Assembly: GCA_032158295.1 (NCBI GenBank)
Contig: CM063251.1
Span: 21,139,933 to 21,203,932 of the forward strand
DNA: 64,000 bases
Direction: 5' to 3'
From: Pycnopodia helianthoides
Lineage: Eukaryota; Echinodermata; Asteroidea; Forcipulatida; Asteriidae
The position numbers and the translations under genes are program-made. The notes under the pieces are model-generated. The model had not been told where the DNA came from, did not search any database, and saw nothing but the letters and a program-made list of their open reading frames with translations. This document shows positions 11,086 through 23,290 of the stretch, piece by piece. How positions within the stretch are numbered: the stretch's first letter is position 1; every line of letters starts with the position of its first letter.

Positions 11086-13244
11086 TAAAAGAGGTGCTAA
11101 AAAACTACTGCGCAGGAATAGGAAGCAACCAAACTAAAAGCAAACATTACCTGAACTATGTTCATGTATTGCGAGATCTGGCGTCAAACCAATGTGAAGC
11201 CTGAATTCAAAGCAAGCTTGATGTCATCCATCATGAGTTCCAGATAAAGGAGGTCTGGAAGCATTCAAGTAATGGACTCATTTATCGATGTTTTAGATCT
11301 AGGAAATCCGCCTTTGAAAGAAAGACTCCAAACAATAATCACAGACGAAAACTTGCTTGGTGAGAAGCACTGCGGCTGTTGATAATGTATAACATGTTGA
11401 GAAAAGATTCCCTTCTAAGGAATGTGGTTTTAGAGAGAGGAATTCAAAAACATTTCAGTCTACTTCACTCAACTTACACGTAGAGCCACTACTAAGCCTA
11501 ATGCATTTCCCCTAACCGACATGTTTAATTCGCCAAGAGTTTTTAATATCAATATATATCCTCAACATGAAACGTTTCTCAGATTGTGTATTCCAATTAC
11601 GGATTATTCTTCCTGCAGGGACATTAACCACTTTAGATTTTCGGCGATATCTCAAAAACACTTTCACCTTTTGAAATGAAATTTTCAAAGGTCAGTTTTA
11701 TTGTATATGTATCATACATTTATATAGGATTAAACAAATCGAACGGTGTCCAAAATCAAAGATATACTTTGCCTTTAAAGGAGTCGTAAGCATCATGGGT
11801 TTTTGGAAGAGTAATACACTAAATTCTCTCGTTTTCAATAAACACCACACCATCCAACAAACCCGTACAAAACCACGTCAAATTAGTGGTCCTGTTTTAG
11901 TACAAGAACTCAATTGAATCCAGTTTATGTGTTGTCAGGACTCTGTGCACGTTCACATGCATACTTATTTTGATAGCTACAAACAAAACAGCAATGATTA
12001 TTTATAAATCGTCTTGAAAAGCTCCTAAAAACAAAACTTGTGTAGTATTTCAGAAGGAAATGTTTCGCTGGAGGAGTGGCCTTGCTATTATAATTTACCG
12101 AGCTTCAAGATTGCAAGTAATTAATATTTTAGAATTTTAGAGCACAAAATAGTGAATGGCCTAACCTTTTGACCCTATAGCAGAGTCTTTCTCGAAGGCT
12201 AAATGACAACACAACACAACTAATATAATAAGCAGGTATACTGCTGTAACAGAATTGACCAGTCAAGTGGAAAGAATTGAAAAGAGAATTATTTTTGAAT
12301 GATAACCAGTCCTATATTAACCTTGATAGCTGCGTTCAAGAAGTAATACCAGCATTTTTCTCAAGAGGCTTTTGAATCCACTTTTTATGAATTTACATTT
12401 CAATTATGTCAGTAATGGGACTTTGTTCCAACATTCCATAATGCAGTAATGTTAGGATTACTCAATTGACCCAGTTCACCTATCGTTATTGTCACACTAG
12501 TGTTGGTTGCTCCATTTTGGGAGTCAATGTCCGTGCGTGTTAACCAGTGTAGTGTGAATTTAAGACTGTCAGGCATTGCAGCATTTATACCTGTCTACTC
12601 ACAAACCGGTAAGCACGGCACAGTTGATGCATGTGACGTGCTTGCAAATGGTCATCAAAAGAAATGTAGGGCGTAACCACGCTGGTGATTGGATCAAAAC
12701 CTTTATATTGGTCCTGTCATCAAATCTGTCAAATCTATACCCCAAATCATACCATTGTTATTTCTAATAACATAAAATCTTGATCAAAAGGAAGACTCGA
12801 CATACAATCCTGTCGTAAGATTGATGTAATTCTACAAGCCATGCCCGACCCACACAAAAGTGTTACCAGAAGCCCTTAGGAAAGGCATTGTCGGGCTAGT
12901 TTTTCTTTGGGGATTTGTGTAGCATGCAAAAATTACTCTGGATTGGCTTTCACATGTTATGCAAAGACTCTGAATTATAATTTTCTGTCATAAGAAATTT
13001 CTTTGATCGAAGGAGTAGGTGGTTGGTCAAATAACTGAAGATGTATGCCAGCTTTGGGGCAAAAGGAAGAGGTAAGATGCACATAAAATGTCTTAGGATT
13101 AACAGTTGTTCCAAGAAGAGGCCATGAGATTTGTAAAATAATTTTTTTTTTAAATCTCCTGCAACGAAATTTGGAAATGGTGTTGTTGTTTCTTTAAAGG
13201 GCAGACAAAATAAACAGATACCTTAAAATGTTCATTTAAAATAA
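11086..13244. other. Intergenic with decayed repeat pieces
   Basis: At 11341-11460 a stretch (CTTGGTGAGAAGCACTGCGG, then GCTGTTGATAATGTATAACA) resembles the interior of a sea-star TTAAAGGCACTGGACAC-type MITE as I remember it. At about 11625-11797 is a second decayed element ending GCCTTTAAAGGAGTCG. No gene was recognised. Confidence 0.4.
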
Positions 13245-13840
13245 GTCCCGGTCAGAATTGAAATAGAAATGGGTTTCAATGGGCTAGACTAATCTGGGTC
13301 AGCATAAAGTATCTAGGTCAGCATGACCCCTCTGGGTCACCATAAAGTATATAGGTCAGCATAACCCCTCTAAGTCAGCATAAAGTATCTAGGTCAGTAT
13401 AACCCCTCTGAGTCAGCATAAAGTATCTAGGTCAGCTAACCCCTCTGAGTCAGCATAAAGTATCTAGGTCAGCATGACCCCTCTGGGTCACCATAAAGTA
13501 TCTACGTCAGCATGACCCCTCTGGGTCACCATAAAGTATCTAGGTCAGTATGACCCCTCTGGGTCACCAAAAAGTATCTAGGTCAGCATGACCCCTTTTG
13601 GGTCACCATAAAGTATCTAGGTCACATGACCCCTCTGGGTCACAATAAAGTATCTAGGTCAGCATGAAATGTCTTGTTCAGTATGGTCTGTCTGGGTTAG
13701 CATTGCCCATCTGATCAGCATGATCCATCTGGGTCAGCATGGAGTATCTGGGTCATGTTGACCAGGTTTCAGGTCAACATGACCCAGAATCTGAGTTAAA
13801 AGCACAATATGGACTCCTGTTCAGTATGACCTGGTAAACG
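13245..13840. mobile_element. GGGTCA-rich element, copy 1, interior expanded to a satellite
   Basis: The left edge (AAGTCCCGGTCAGAATTG) matches the left ends of the elements at 32920 and 41866 (CGGTCAGAACTGACCC). The right flank, with AGGTCAACATGACCC and GTTCAGTATGACCTGG, is the same kind of GGTCA-rich DNA. Most of the interior is the 38-bp tandem array at 13303-13680. I infer that the array grew from within a copy of this dispersed element. Confidence 0.5.
13303..13680 (+). repeat. 38-bp minisatellite, ~10 units
   Basis: The unit is about ATAAAGTATCTAGGTCAGCA followed by TGACCCCTCTGGGTCACC. About ten units with point changes and 1-2 base indels run head to tail. Four units hold an uninterrupted GGTCANNNTGACC palindrome (spacer GCA or GTA), the core of an estrogen-response-type element; others have lost it by one change. 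Whether any nuclear receptor binds is unknown. Confidence 0.9.
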
Positions 13841-14447
13841 GGTGATACTTACCCCCAAAGGTCATATCTTACCCACCTCATCAACCTCAGTCTCTATCGA
13901 GCTCATTTGACAGTTTCTTCATTCCCAAACAACTAGAAAATATGTTTAACAAATAAAACAACATGAAAGAAAATAAAAGTAACAACAAACAAAGTTGCTG
14001 AAATCTTCCCAGGTGACTGGAATTTAACAATCAATAATTAAGGGTGTCTGAAGCAAGCTGTGAATATTAATGAGATGAAATTGAAGTGACGTTCTTGTAT
14101 TAATAGGTATACTTACTCATTAACATGTGTAGATGGCTGTCTATACATTTCAACTAGGTCAAGTGTTCCATTAGTGTGTTGGGCAAAGACCACTCGTTTA
14201 TTATGATTACTACAATCATTGACTTAATGGTTGTCGGTGAAGTGAGCTTGTACTTAGCACCTTAGTCTCGATGTAATGTTAATGATATCTAGTGGATACA
14301 GTCTAGCTTGTTACAGTGGGATAGAAGCCAGATGCTGCTGTACAAACTGATAACTAAAATGTTAAGCTCAGATACCGCGTTAGATATCTCTGTTGAAGCT
14401 ATGTTTTTTAAGGGCAGAAATGTTCAAAGTCATAGCAAGTGCTTAAA
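13841..14447. other. Intergenic; nothing recognised
   Basis: AT-rich sequence without recognised exon, RNA gene or repeat unit. It lies between the GGGTCA element and the long-TIR MITE. Confidence 0.45.
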
Positions 14448-14934
14448 GGAGGTCTCCAAGGTCAAATTCAGTTTTGTGATGCACTTATTTTCCAACAAAT
14501 AGAGTCCTCATGAAAAGCAGGAGAAATTACGAGTCTCTAACCTCACATTAAAATGGTGTAAAATGCCATTTTATTTTATACTCCTTCATTATAGCGCAAT
14601 TTGAAACATGACGTCATCGGACCGTAACAACTATAATAGGTTTATATATTCCAAATGGGGAATTTTTGCTCCAGTCAAAAGCTATTTTGGTTGAATATCA
14701 TCAGAATTCAGGAACGACCTGAAAATGCTCTTGTAGGAACATGAACAGACCATATAATGGAATGTGACGCCACCGATCGTTTTTGATTTTCACAAAAATT
14801 GCACTTGAAGGGTATCAAACACAGTGGCATTTTACACCATAAAACATTTGTTTGTTCCATTTTCATAAGAACTTTATTTGTTGGAAAAGGAGTGGATCAC
14901 AAAACTGAAACTGATCTCGGAGTTCCTCTTAAAG
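14448..14934. mobile_element. Long-TIR MITE, copy 1
   Basis: Inverted ends of roughly 110 bases: left TTAAAGGAGGTCTCCAAGGT ... TTTTGTGATGCACTTATTTT ... ATGGTGTAAAATGCC. The right end is its complement (GGCATTTTACACCAT ... AGTTCCTCTTAAAG). The centre includes ATGACGTCAT. A related copy is at 48485-48938. It is noncoding, and is treated as a transposase-dependent element from its structure. Confidence 0.75.
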
Positions 14935-15512
14935 ATAAATAGGTGACAACAGTAGGTTCCAGGTATGCTCAAAACACCAGTATTTTCCCCTGTAAAACTT
15001 GATTTTATGATTTTCATTCGATCGTCTCTGTTTATATGCACATATCCAACTCCCTTGGTGAAAATGTTATTCAGTTCTATGGGAATGATTGGAAATAAAT
15101 TCCAATAATGTCCAAAAATATTTAAAACTATTGGAGTCTTTTACAGGAAGTTTAAAAACTGAGAAATATTTTAGTACGCTTTTACAAAGTAGAAAATACA
15201 AACAGCGTCGTAAATTGGTTCCATAAATAATTATCATGCCATCATTCACAGAAGTATTTTGGTTTTGCAAGAGTATTTTGTGTAGCAATACTGAGGGGAA
15301 ACATTGTTGTTGAATTTCAATTTTTCCACATTTTAATAAGTTGGATGCTCACAAAGTAATGACAAAGTCATCAGTGACCATACCAAATCGTTGTTTCATT
15401 CATTGATTTAGTTGCTTTCCGGTGTATGCATTTTTCATTGATTTGTTTTAACTTGAAACTGACATCAGTCATGCATGCAGTTCCTCCAAAAGCAATTCAT
15501 CAAATAGTCTGA

Positions 15513-15533
15513 TGCAAAAAAAAAAAAAAAAAA
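15513..15533 (+). repeat. Poly(A) run
   Basis: About 20 A residues followed by CCACACAAAAAAAGG. It could be the tail of an old retroposon insertion, but no body was recognised upstream. Confidence 0.7.
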
Positions 15534-15629
15534 CCACACAAAAAAAGGAATTGAAATGTACTTTTTCAAAGGTGTGTAATTTACCATGGGTGCTAAATCA
15601 AGGAAGGTTTGTGATTTCAGATATTAGTG

Positions 15630-16255
15630 CCATTGGTACTAACCCCAGTTTGGTTTAGGGTGTCAGCTATTTGTACCATTGGCACTAACCCCAGTTTGGT
15701 TTAGGGTGTCAGCTATTTGTACCATTGGTACTAACCCCAGTTTGGTTTAGGGTGTCAGCTGTTTGTACCACTAGTGCTTACCTCAGTTTGGTTTAGGGTG
15801 TCAGCTATTTGTACCATTGGTACTAACCCCAGTTTGGTTCAGGGTGTCAGCTGTTTGTACCACTAGTGCTAAACCTCAGTTTGGTTTAGGGTGTCAGCTG
15901 TTTGTACCATTGGTACTAACCCCAGTTTGGTTTAGGGTGTCAGCTGTTTGTACCACTAGTACTTACCCCAGTTTGGTTTAGGGTGTCAGCTGTGTGTACC
16001 ACTGTGCTTACCCCAGTTTGGTTTAGGGTGTCAGCTGTTTGTACCATTGGTACTAACCCCAAAGTTTGGTTTAGGGTGTCAGCTATTTGTACCATGGTAC
16101 TAACCCCAGTTTGGTTTAGGGTGTCAGCTATTTTACCACTAGTACTAACCCCAGTTTGGTTTAGGGTGTCAGCATTTGTACCATTGGTACTACCCCAGTT
16201 TGGTTCAGGGTGTCAGCTTTTGTACCATTGGTACCAACCCCAGATTTTGGGCTAA
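15630..16255 (+). repeat. 46-bp minisatellite, first block
   Basis: The unit is TTTGGTTTAGGGTGTCAGCT followed by RTTTGTACCATTGGTACTAACCCCAG; consecutive starts at 15649 and 15695 give a period of 46. About 13 units are present. A GTACCATTGGTAC palindrome and a CTAACCCCAG edge recur in each. The frame that stays open across part of this array is a repeat artefact, not a gene. Confidence 0.9.
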
Positions 16256-16470
16256 GTGGTGTTTGAGGTTTGTTTTTATGCAGGTTATACCATAGTATAC
16301 AATTTGTAGGTGTATATTGTACCATAGCTTACCCTTTTGGTTTGAGTGTCAACTTTTCCATTGAATCCCAGTTTGGTTGTAATCATCTAACCATTGACAA
16401 CCCATTGGTTTGGGTTTCTCTATTTGCCAAATGTACAAAGTTTGGTTAAGGCACTATTGATCTTGGTACT
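16256..16470 (+). repeat. Non-array spacer, copy A (repeated at 16873-17040)
   Basis: This segment interrupts the 46-bp array. It matches the sequence that follows the second array block: TGAGGTTTTTTATGC-like, TGTATATTGT, AACATTTTCATTGAATC and GTTTCCTCTTTTGCC in the later copy have counterparts here with many single-base gaps. It therefore marks a higher-order duplication of array plus spacer. The gap-rich alignment suggests decay or poor consensus quality in this copy. Confidence 0.6.
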
Positions 16471-16872
16471 AACAGGGTGTTCAGCTGTTTGTACCACTAG
16501 TGCTTACCTCAGTTTGGTTTAGGGTGTCAGCTTTTTGTACCATGGTGCTTAACCCCAGTTTGGTTTAGGGTGTCAGCTGTTTGTACCATTGGTACTAACC
16601 CCAGTTTGGTTTAGGGTGTCAGCTGTGTGTACCACTGGTATTTAACCCAGTTTGGTTTAGGGTGTCGCTTTTGTACCATTGGTACTAACCCCAGTTTGGT
16701 TTAGGGTGTCAGCTATTTGTACCATTGGTACTAACCCCAGTTTGGTTCAGGGTGTCAGCTTTTTTACCATGTACTTACCCCAGTTTGGTTAAGGTGTCAG
16801 CCGTTTGTACCACTGTGCTTACCCCAGTTTGGTTCAGGGTGTCAGCTATTTGTACCGTTGGTACCAACCCCA
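16471..16872 (+). repeat. 46-bp minisatellite, second block
   Basis: Same unit as the first block, about nine copies, with many missing single bases (for example GGTGTCGCTTTTGTACC). Together with the spacer at 16873-17040 it forms the second copy of a larger array-plus-spacer duplication. Confidence 0.85.
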
Positions 16873-17040
16873 GGAATATTTGGGGCTCTTGGGGGTGAGG
16901 TTTTTTATGCTAGGTATAGATAGGAATACAGGTAGCTGTATATTGTCCAAACCTCTCTTTGAAGTCAACATTTTCATTGAATCAGAGAGTCTGTAAATCA
17001 TCTAAACTATGACACCCTGGTAGTCGGGGTTTCCTCTTTT
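16873..17040 (+). repeat. Non-array spacer, copy B
   Basis: The better-preserved counterpart of 16256-16470, directly following the second 46-bp block. It is noncoding. Confidence 0.55.
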
Positions 17041-18889
17041 GCCTAAAGCCAAAATTTAAAAACACAAGTTGATCGTCCCGGCCCTTATTCTTTTTTGAAG
17101 CCGCATCCCCAAAAGACTAAATTTGTCATGTAGTTTCACTTCATCTTGGCACCATTCTTTTAACAATTTATTTAATTTACCCTATGTGTTATACTTAACG
17201 TTCTACAAAGCCAGCCTTTCCTCCTTGAAAGAAAAAATAATAAATAAAAAGGCCCTCATCATCCTCTTTTTGAAAAAATAATAACCAGGTCGACCAGCTG
17301 GTGTATTTATTTACTTGGCCTAAGAGTAGACTTCAACCCAATTCATGTTGGTAAAATCACAAGCTCCTTTATGAAGAATCAACAAATTGATTATTGTAAG
17401 TGGACAGGACGTGTCTGCAAGACGCTCGGTGGGGGGGGGGGGGGGGGGGGGGTAGGGAGAGTTCCTTTAAGGAGGGTTGCTAGTACACATCAATAGCCCT
17501 TGGCAAATATGTGTTTTCTTGTAAGTGGCGTGACAGGGACGGATGGTTCCTGCCTCATAGAACCTCCGATTCAATAACCGTTGTCATAAAAAAGTCCACA
17601 ATGGAGTGAATGAGCTCTCAGGATCGAGTATTGTGATCAATATGTGTCATTAATGGCCAGTTCTAACCTACACTATTACTTAAGAAACTGCTCAAGGAAC
17701 ACGCCCCTCGACATCCCATGCACTCAGTGGAGTCTGCCCTCAAAAGTACAGGCCAGGTCAAATTATTTTCGTTTATTAATCAACAATAAGCTGAGCCACT
17801 GAGTGGAAAGATTACAGTGTTTACCAGCATCTTTAAATGTAGATTTGTTGAACTTTCCACTTGAAAATTTGCGCATAGAGGTACCTTTTTTTGATGACAG
17901 AATACGGAAAGTTGCATCATTCAATCAGTCTCGACAAAACCTTTTATATCAAATAGATTAACGTTATTTGTATGCGGAAATTGAGTCAATGTGTGCGTGA
18001 AAGACCACTGGATTATCCCATGTAAGAAACACTAAAGTAATAAGTGTACTCATCTAGGTTAATATCTGGCTCAGCTCTCCATTTCAAAACCAGGCAAAAA
18101 CTGAAAACTGGGTTTATTTTCCATCAAGTATATGAAGAAGATATGAAGAAGAGCTTCCCAGTAGCCAGTTGCGTAACTGGGGGGGGGGGGGGGGGTGACA
18201 AAAATAAATGCACAAAGTAACAGTTTGATACATTAAAAAGCCCGCCAGTTATTTCATTGCCCCGGCTTGCCCACCCCATGAAAATGTCTGGTTGCGCCCC
18301 TACAAGAATGTTTAAGACATCACATCACATTGATATCAAGGCTGATGTTTCAATTGTCTTCACTTTTAATGCCAATTCACTATTGCCACGAACTGTCTTT
18401 TTTTGTGGGGCGTCATGTATACACTATATACTACTGTACTGGTATAATGTTGCTCTGTACAGATTATGTGTACATAGAACCTGGCCACTAGTACAGAAAT
18501 CAACTTCTCCATTTTGAAGCCCATTTCAAAGTTTTGTTATTTGATAATTATGATGTTAAAGGCAAATGCAAACCTTCTTTTGAGTCTGGCTCATTGCCAC
18601 ATGAAACATTTCAGACACGTAGTTCATGCTTATCTAATACGACAACACACATATACCACATGCTCCTGAGCTTTCAAGAATGTGGACTTGTAATAATTTT
18701 GTAAGGTGTTATTTCACCGGACCGAGCAAATCTATCGAAAGGATTGTGAGACACCACTGGTGCCTCATCACTCTCGGTAATATTTTCTGGGGAGTTGAAC
18801 AACTATTTGAAACCATTACACTGCACAGGTTGTGTTTAGTGGCACATCTGTGCACAGAACTAACTTGGCATGTGTGTTCTTTAATTGTA
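17041..18889. other. Intergenic with long G runs
   Basis: G runs of about 22 (17430-17452) and 17 (18180-18196) bases occur. TAGCCAGTTGCGTAACTGGG before the second run and GGTTGCGCCCCTAC at 18290 look like parts of a dispersed repeat with a G/C-rich linker. No gene was recognised. Confidence 0.45.
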
Positions 18890-19335
18890 AATGCATTCCC
18901 CATACCATATCATATTGCAGGCAGGCTTAGTTTATCTATCATTTGAAACAACTTTGGATTATATTGAATGGTCAGACAGTTGGAGGTTTGACTGTGTACT
19001 GTAAAGATGCATTCACCACATTATATCATATTGGAGGCTGGTATAGTTTAATATATCATAGAAAACCACATTGGATTAAACTGAATGGTCAGACAGTAAG
19101 AGGGTTGACTGTGTACTGTAGATGCATTCACCACGTTGTATCATATTGGAGGCTGGTATAGTTTAATCTTTCATTGAAATCCCATTGGATTATACTGAAT
19201 GGTCAGATAGTAGGAGGGTTGACTGTTTTGTGAAATGCATTCATCGCATGATAATATATTGAGGCTTGCATAATCATTCAAACCCAGAGTGGATGATAGT
19301 AAATGGTCGGACAGTGGGAGGGTTAGTTGACTCAT
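18890..19335 (+). repeat. ~115-bp tandem repeat, four diverged units
   Basis: A block with TGGATTATATTGAATGGTCA, GACTGTGTACTGT, ATGCATTCACCAC and ATATTGGAGGCTGGTATAGT is repeated; the TGGATTA...GGTCAGACAG anchor is at about 18955, 19072, 19187 and 19289. The period is about 117, 115 and 102. Short open frames crossing it are repeat-derived. Confidence 0.8.
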
Positions 19336-19798
19336 TTTTGCACAACACTATTCAGGAAATGATTATTAGAGATAGTAACTGTTCACTGTCCACTCTGCTG
19401 ATTATATTTGTACAGATGCTGAATGAACAACTCCCTCTGATCAGTATGCAGCAATCAGCAAATGAGATAAGAGACACCAGGGCTACAGAATTGAAACATT
19501 TGTGAAGATTTGGGAGTGGACTAAAAGTACACCTACATATAATGAATATAGGAGTATTATCTATCACCCCCTCATGGTACGCGTAATACGCCATGCTCTT
19601 ACTGATGATAAACGTAACGTGAAGAGAGAAGGGTGTGGACACAATGCAAGAAAACCTATTGAAGGTTTTAATTCAGCAATAATTTAAAGGAGAATGGAAT
19701 TAACTGACGCCTCCGGGTAGTACTTCTGCTTCTATGACCAATGTACAGCAACCTCCAGGATACCAACAGATGGTGATATACAGCGGTGCAGCGACCAG
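19336..19798. other. Intergenic; nothing recognised
   Basis: Open frames of 60-96 codons occur on both strands without motif or signal, and are treated as chance. Confidence 0.45.
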
Positions 19799-19838
19799 GT
19801 GGGGGTGGGGGTGGGGGTGGGGGATGGGGGGGGGGTAC
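19799..19838 (+). repeat. GGGGGT repeat with G-quadruplex potential
   Basis: Four direct GTGGGG-type steps are followed by GATGGGGGGGGGG. At least five G runs of four or more with one-base loops are the classical form for an intramolecular quadruplex. It lies at the left edge of the GGGTCA element. Confidence 0.75.
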
Positions 19839-19839
19839 C

Positions 19840-20060
19840 CTCTAAACATTTCTGGGTCAGATTCCGGGTCCCAGGGGGCCTGACCCAATTCTTCGTCAGG
19901 CTGATTTGGAAAGAGGTTCAAAACTGGGGTTTTAACTCAGAATTTGCGTCAGTTTGACCCATGTCTGGGTCATTTTGACACAGATTGCGGGTCATATTTA
20001 CCCAGCAATGGGCCAGACCCTACGGGACCACGATGTGGGACAATTCTGACCAGGAGTGTA
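19840..20060. mobile_element. GGGTCA-rich element, copy 2 (not expanded)
   Basis: It contains TCTGGGTCAGATTCCGGGTC, AGGGGGCCTGACCCA, GTCAGTTTGACCCATG and GGGTCATTTTGACAC, ending with CAATTCTGACCAGGAGTGTA. The order and words match the element at 41866-42045, including the ...GGGGCCTGAC... step. No tandem array has formed here. Confidence 0.6.
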
Positions 20061-22205
20061 TAGGGGTGTGACACTCTCCCAATAATAATATTTCATGTCA
20101 GCATTTTGAACCTCACAAGTTAGCGATCTGAGTCAAGTAGAATGGTCAGTTCATCCAGACTTCAATTCAGTCACTTTGCCTTCTAAACTAATCGTAAATG
20201 TTTGTTGTTTTGAATACAGTGGTTTTCTGTGTTGGGTACTCTAGTCTTTCTTGAAAAAGTTGGGAATAAGTCAGCAAACTGGCTTTCATAAAAGTTACCA
20301 TCTGAAAGGAAATGCCATTTGGGTATATGCATAAAGATTGTCTCGTTTTTGTATGCTTGTATTTTGCTAATTCATTCTGAAGTGGAGCCTTTGAAGTTAA
20401 TGTTTTTTATTTGGTATTAATTTTCGAAGTAAAACTAAGGTCTTGATGGAAGTGTCTGGTACAGATTTTATTTGTTTTTATTTTGTGGTACATTTTAATT
20501 TAAAGTTGCTCTTTAAAAAAAAACGTTTTTGTGTAGTTAACACACTGTACAAAGTTTTTAACCCTTGTTGAACTTGTCTTGTACCACTTGCATGTTTGTC
20601 CTGTAACTTAGCTGCTATCTACACTTATGTTGAGAGACTCCTTTTTTTCTAAATTGAAATTAGATTTAAGTTCATTGTTTCCACAGGAGAGCGAGCTGAC
20701 TGTCAACGGTTTTATTAAATAAAGATGTGTGACGTTTTTGAACTTCGGCTCCCTTGTGTTTTTATGAGCATGATGGCAGTGACCTATTGCATATGTTAGG
20801 GGCAGCAGTCTTACTGTTTGCTAAGAGAGAAGAGCTCCAGTCGCGTGTACCTTTCACTCACCAGTAAAGAAGTTCCATACATCCTGGTAGACCAGACAGA
20901 ATTACCACACCGAACAAATAAACTGTGTAGGGTAATGTGCGTTCTCAACCTTCTATACATGGCCTTTGAACACAACATTCAATTAGCAATTGCCTGGTAT
21001 TGTAAACCATGTCCAAAGGCACACCATTTTAATTTCCCTGGAGGAAACCAGACGTATCATCACAAGAAGTATCAAGTAAATGCCTAAGGATAGTTGTCCA
21101 TTGTCTACTGTCTTCTTCTATTGTACGGTTTCAAAATCATTTAGGCTAGGTTCAAATTTATCCAAAAGTGACCGATTGTCATGATATATTTGTTTAAATT
21201 CGGGCTTGGCATTTAATTTCACACAAAAAAATGAATGCTTTCGAGATGGTTCGGTTGAAAGGGGGATTTTTTTTCGAACTGAAAAGAAGCTCAGAGTATC
21301 GTTTCAGTCAACTGTTAGATAGGAATTGAAATTGGCCAATCTTAAAATACCTTTTTTTGTTTGTCGAATTGTCTTTGGTTTCGAGGTATCTTCCGTCAGC
21401 AGAGATTGGTGCCCCGAGCCGTAAAAAATAGCGGGTTTCTCCTTTTTCATGTGACATCAACGCAACATAAAGAATAATTTGAAGTTTTCTCTTTGTTTAC
21501 GAGATGAAAAAAAAAGAACAATCTATCTTCCCGTACGGTGTACAATGTGTCCGCAGTTTTGATTACGTTTCAGTGTAGTTTGTCTACAATTATTCATCTG
21601 TTCGTTTATGGACCGGAAATTCATTTTCATTCACTATAGATGCGACAAGTTTCTTTTCTTATTCCTTATTGTGTATTTTTCTTAAACATAATGGTTTGAC
21701 CTTTTGGATTGATTTGTTGCTTTACGAATAAAAGTCAACACTGATCTACATCAGAGACTCCTAACACATTATTTACAATGTTGGAAATGTGTCCTCGTTA
21801 TTGGGTGATGTATCAATTTAAGGACCTTTGTCTTTATATGGGAATTGTTGGTTTGTTTTGTTTCTCTTAAGAAAATCCCGTAAAAATTATAAACAACCGA
21901 TCACAAGTCCGTCAACCGAGGATCTTCTGTCGTTCTTGTGCAATTCCAAGGTATTATCCAGCTTGTAAATAGCTAAGATATCCAGTTGCTGCACAAAGAC
22001 ATGGCGCATATTGGGATTGCTGTCATTCAAAATTGTTAACTCGGCAGTGGTTATAGCCTGGCCAATGGGAGTCTACAGGCTTGTGGTGTATACCAGGGGT
22101 GAGGATTACATGGAATCTTGGCTTTTTTGGCCCATTGAAAAAAAGTTATGACAATATTTGGAATATGTGGAGAACATTTTCACCACGTTGCTTCCCCGAG
22201 GGTTT
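20061..22205. other. Intergenic; possible poly(A) signal
   Basis: A T-rich stretch ends with TTATTAAATAAAGATGTGTG at about 20711-20730, an AATAAA followed by GT-rich sequence, as at a 3' end of a plus-strand transcript. No exon belonging to it was recognised. The 89-codon open frame at 20818-21087 has no recognisable feature. Confidence 0.35.
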
Positions 22206-22601
22206 TTAAAGGAACATTACAGAATTGGTAAGAAAAGAACTTGTAAAATATACTTTTTGATCACAGATTTACATAAAACCTACACGGTCTAATGATGATG
22301 ATAGTAGAAAACATCCTTGAAATATTTCTGTCTGAAATGCATATTTGATGAGAAATGAATAAACTAAATTTCCGATTGGAGTTTATCGCTCAGTGAGCGT
22401 TTTATTCATGCATTTGTTAAATCTATATGATTTCATGCAAATGTGTAATCGGTTTTTCACTATTTTCTCGTGACCCAGATGGCCGATCGATCTCAAACTT
22501 CTACAGGTTTGTCAGTTTATGTATATGGTGGATTACATAAAGTGCTTACACTGCCAGCAACTGTTTTGTTAGCAAAAACTAATTCTGTAATGTTCCTTTA
22601 A
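22206..22601 (+). mobile_element. MITE, TTAA-ended family 1, copy 1
   Basis: 396 bases bounded by TTAA at both ends, with inverted termini TTAAAGGAACATTACAGAAT / ATTCTGTAATGTTCCTTTAA. The core CACTATTTTCTCGTGACC, then GGCCGATCGATCTCAAACTT and TACAGGTTTGTC, is shared with family 2. Copies 2 and 3 at 23291 and 51616 are in reverse orientation. No open frame is maintained. Confidence 0.9.
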
Positions 22602-23290
22602 TCCGGTTTATTGGCTCTCTCAACCCGACTGAGGACAGGCTGTTAGCTAAAAGGCACAACTTCTCGCCATCGTGGATGTACATCTATATCAGAACACTCC
22701 TTATATAACAGATTGCACTCTCAGAGTTACCCTGCATTGTAACTTCACACGTTTGCTTACAAAAATATCACAACCGTCCTCAACTTGTTTTCATCGGTGA
22801 CTCATTCTTCTTCAATTTATTTTCTTCAACGAAGCAGCCGCCTTCATCAAGTGGAAAAATAATTTGCTAAATTACACTTTGTGAGAGAAGGGGGAAAAAA
22901 GATATAGAGAAAAAAAGGCCAGGAGCGTGCGCTTCTCTTGTTGATTTACTCTAAATATCAATTCATGTTTGGAGCCTGCACATTCGGCTTCTTTGTTTCT
23001 CCAATCATACACTTGATTGATTACTTTTTCGCTTGAATGATTATTGTAACTTTCCGCTTTTTAAAATTACGAGAACTTAAAATTTGATCAAGTGAGATGT
23101 ACACGTCGTTCCAACGGGCGATTTGGCAGCGTGTCAAGGGCGTGATCAGAGACCCCCCCCCGAACTCGGAACCCTCGCCTCTTCCCAAATTGAGATCAAA
23201 GACATATCCTTGTATCCACATATCCAGTCTAAAAATATTTTGACATTAAATAAAAACGTGATTTTATTTAAATTTGTTTGGTTTTCGCAA
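22602..23290. other. Spacer between two inverted MITE copies
   Basis: It contains a C run near 23153-23160 (AGACCCCCCCCGAACTC) and no recognised gene. It would form the loop if the flanking inverted MITEs paired in RNA. Confidence 0.5.

Noticed and set aside
15983..16255. 90-codon plus-strand frame with a VRVSAVCT-type repeat
   Set aside because: It lies wholly inside the 46-bp minisatellite and breaks with each indel.
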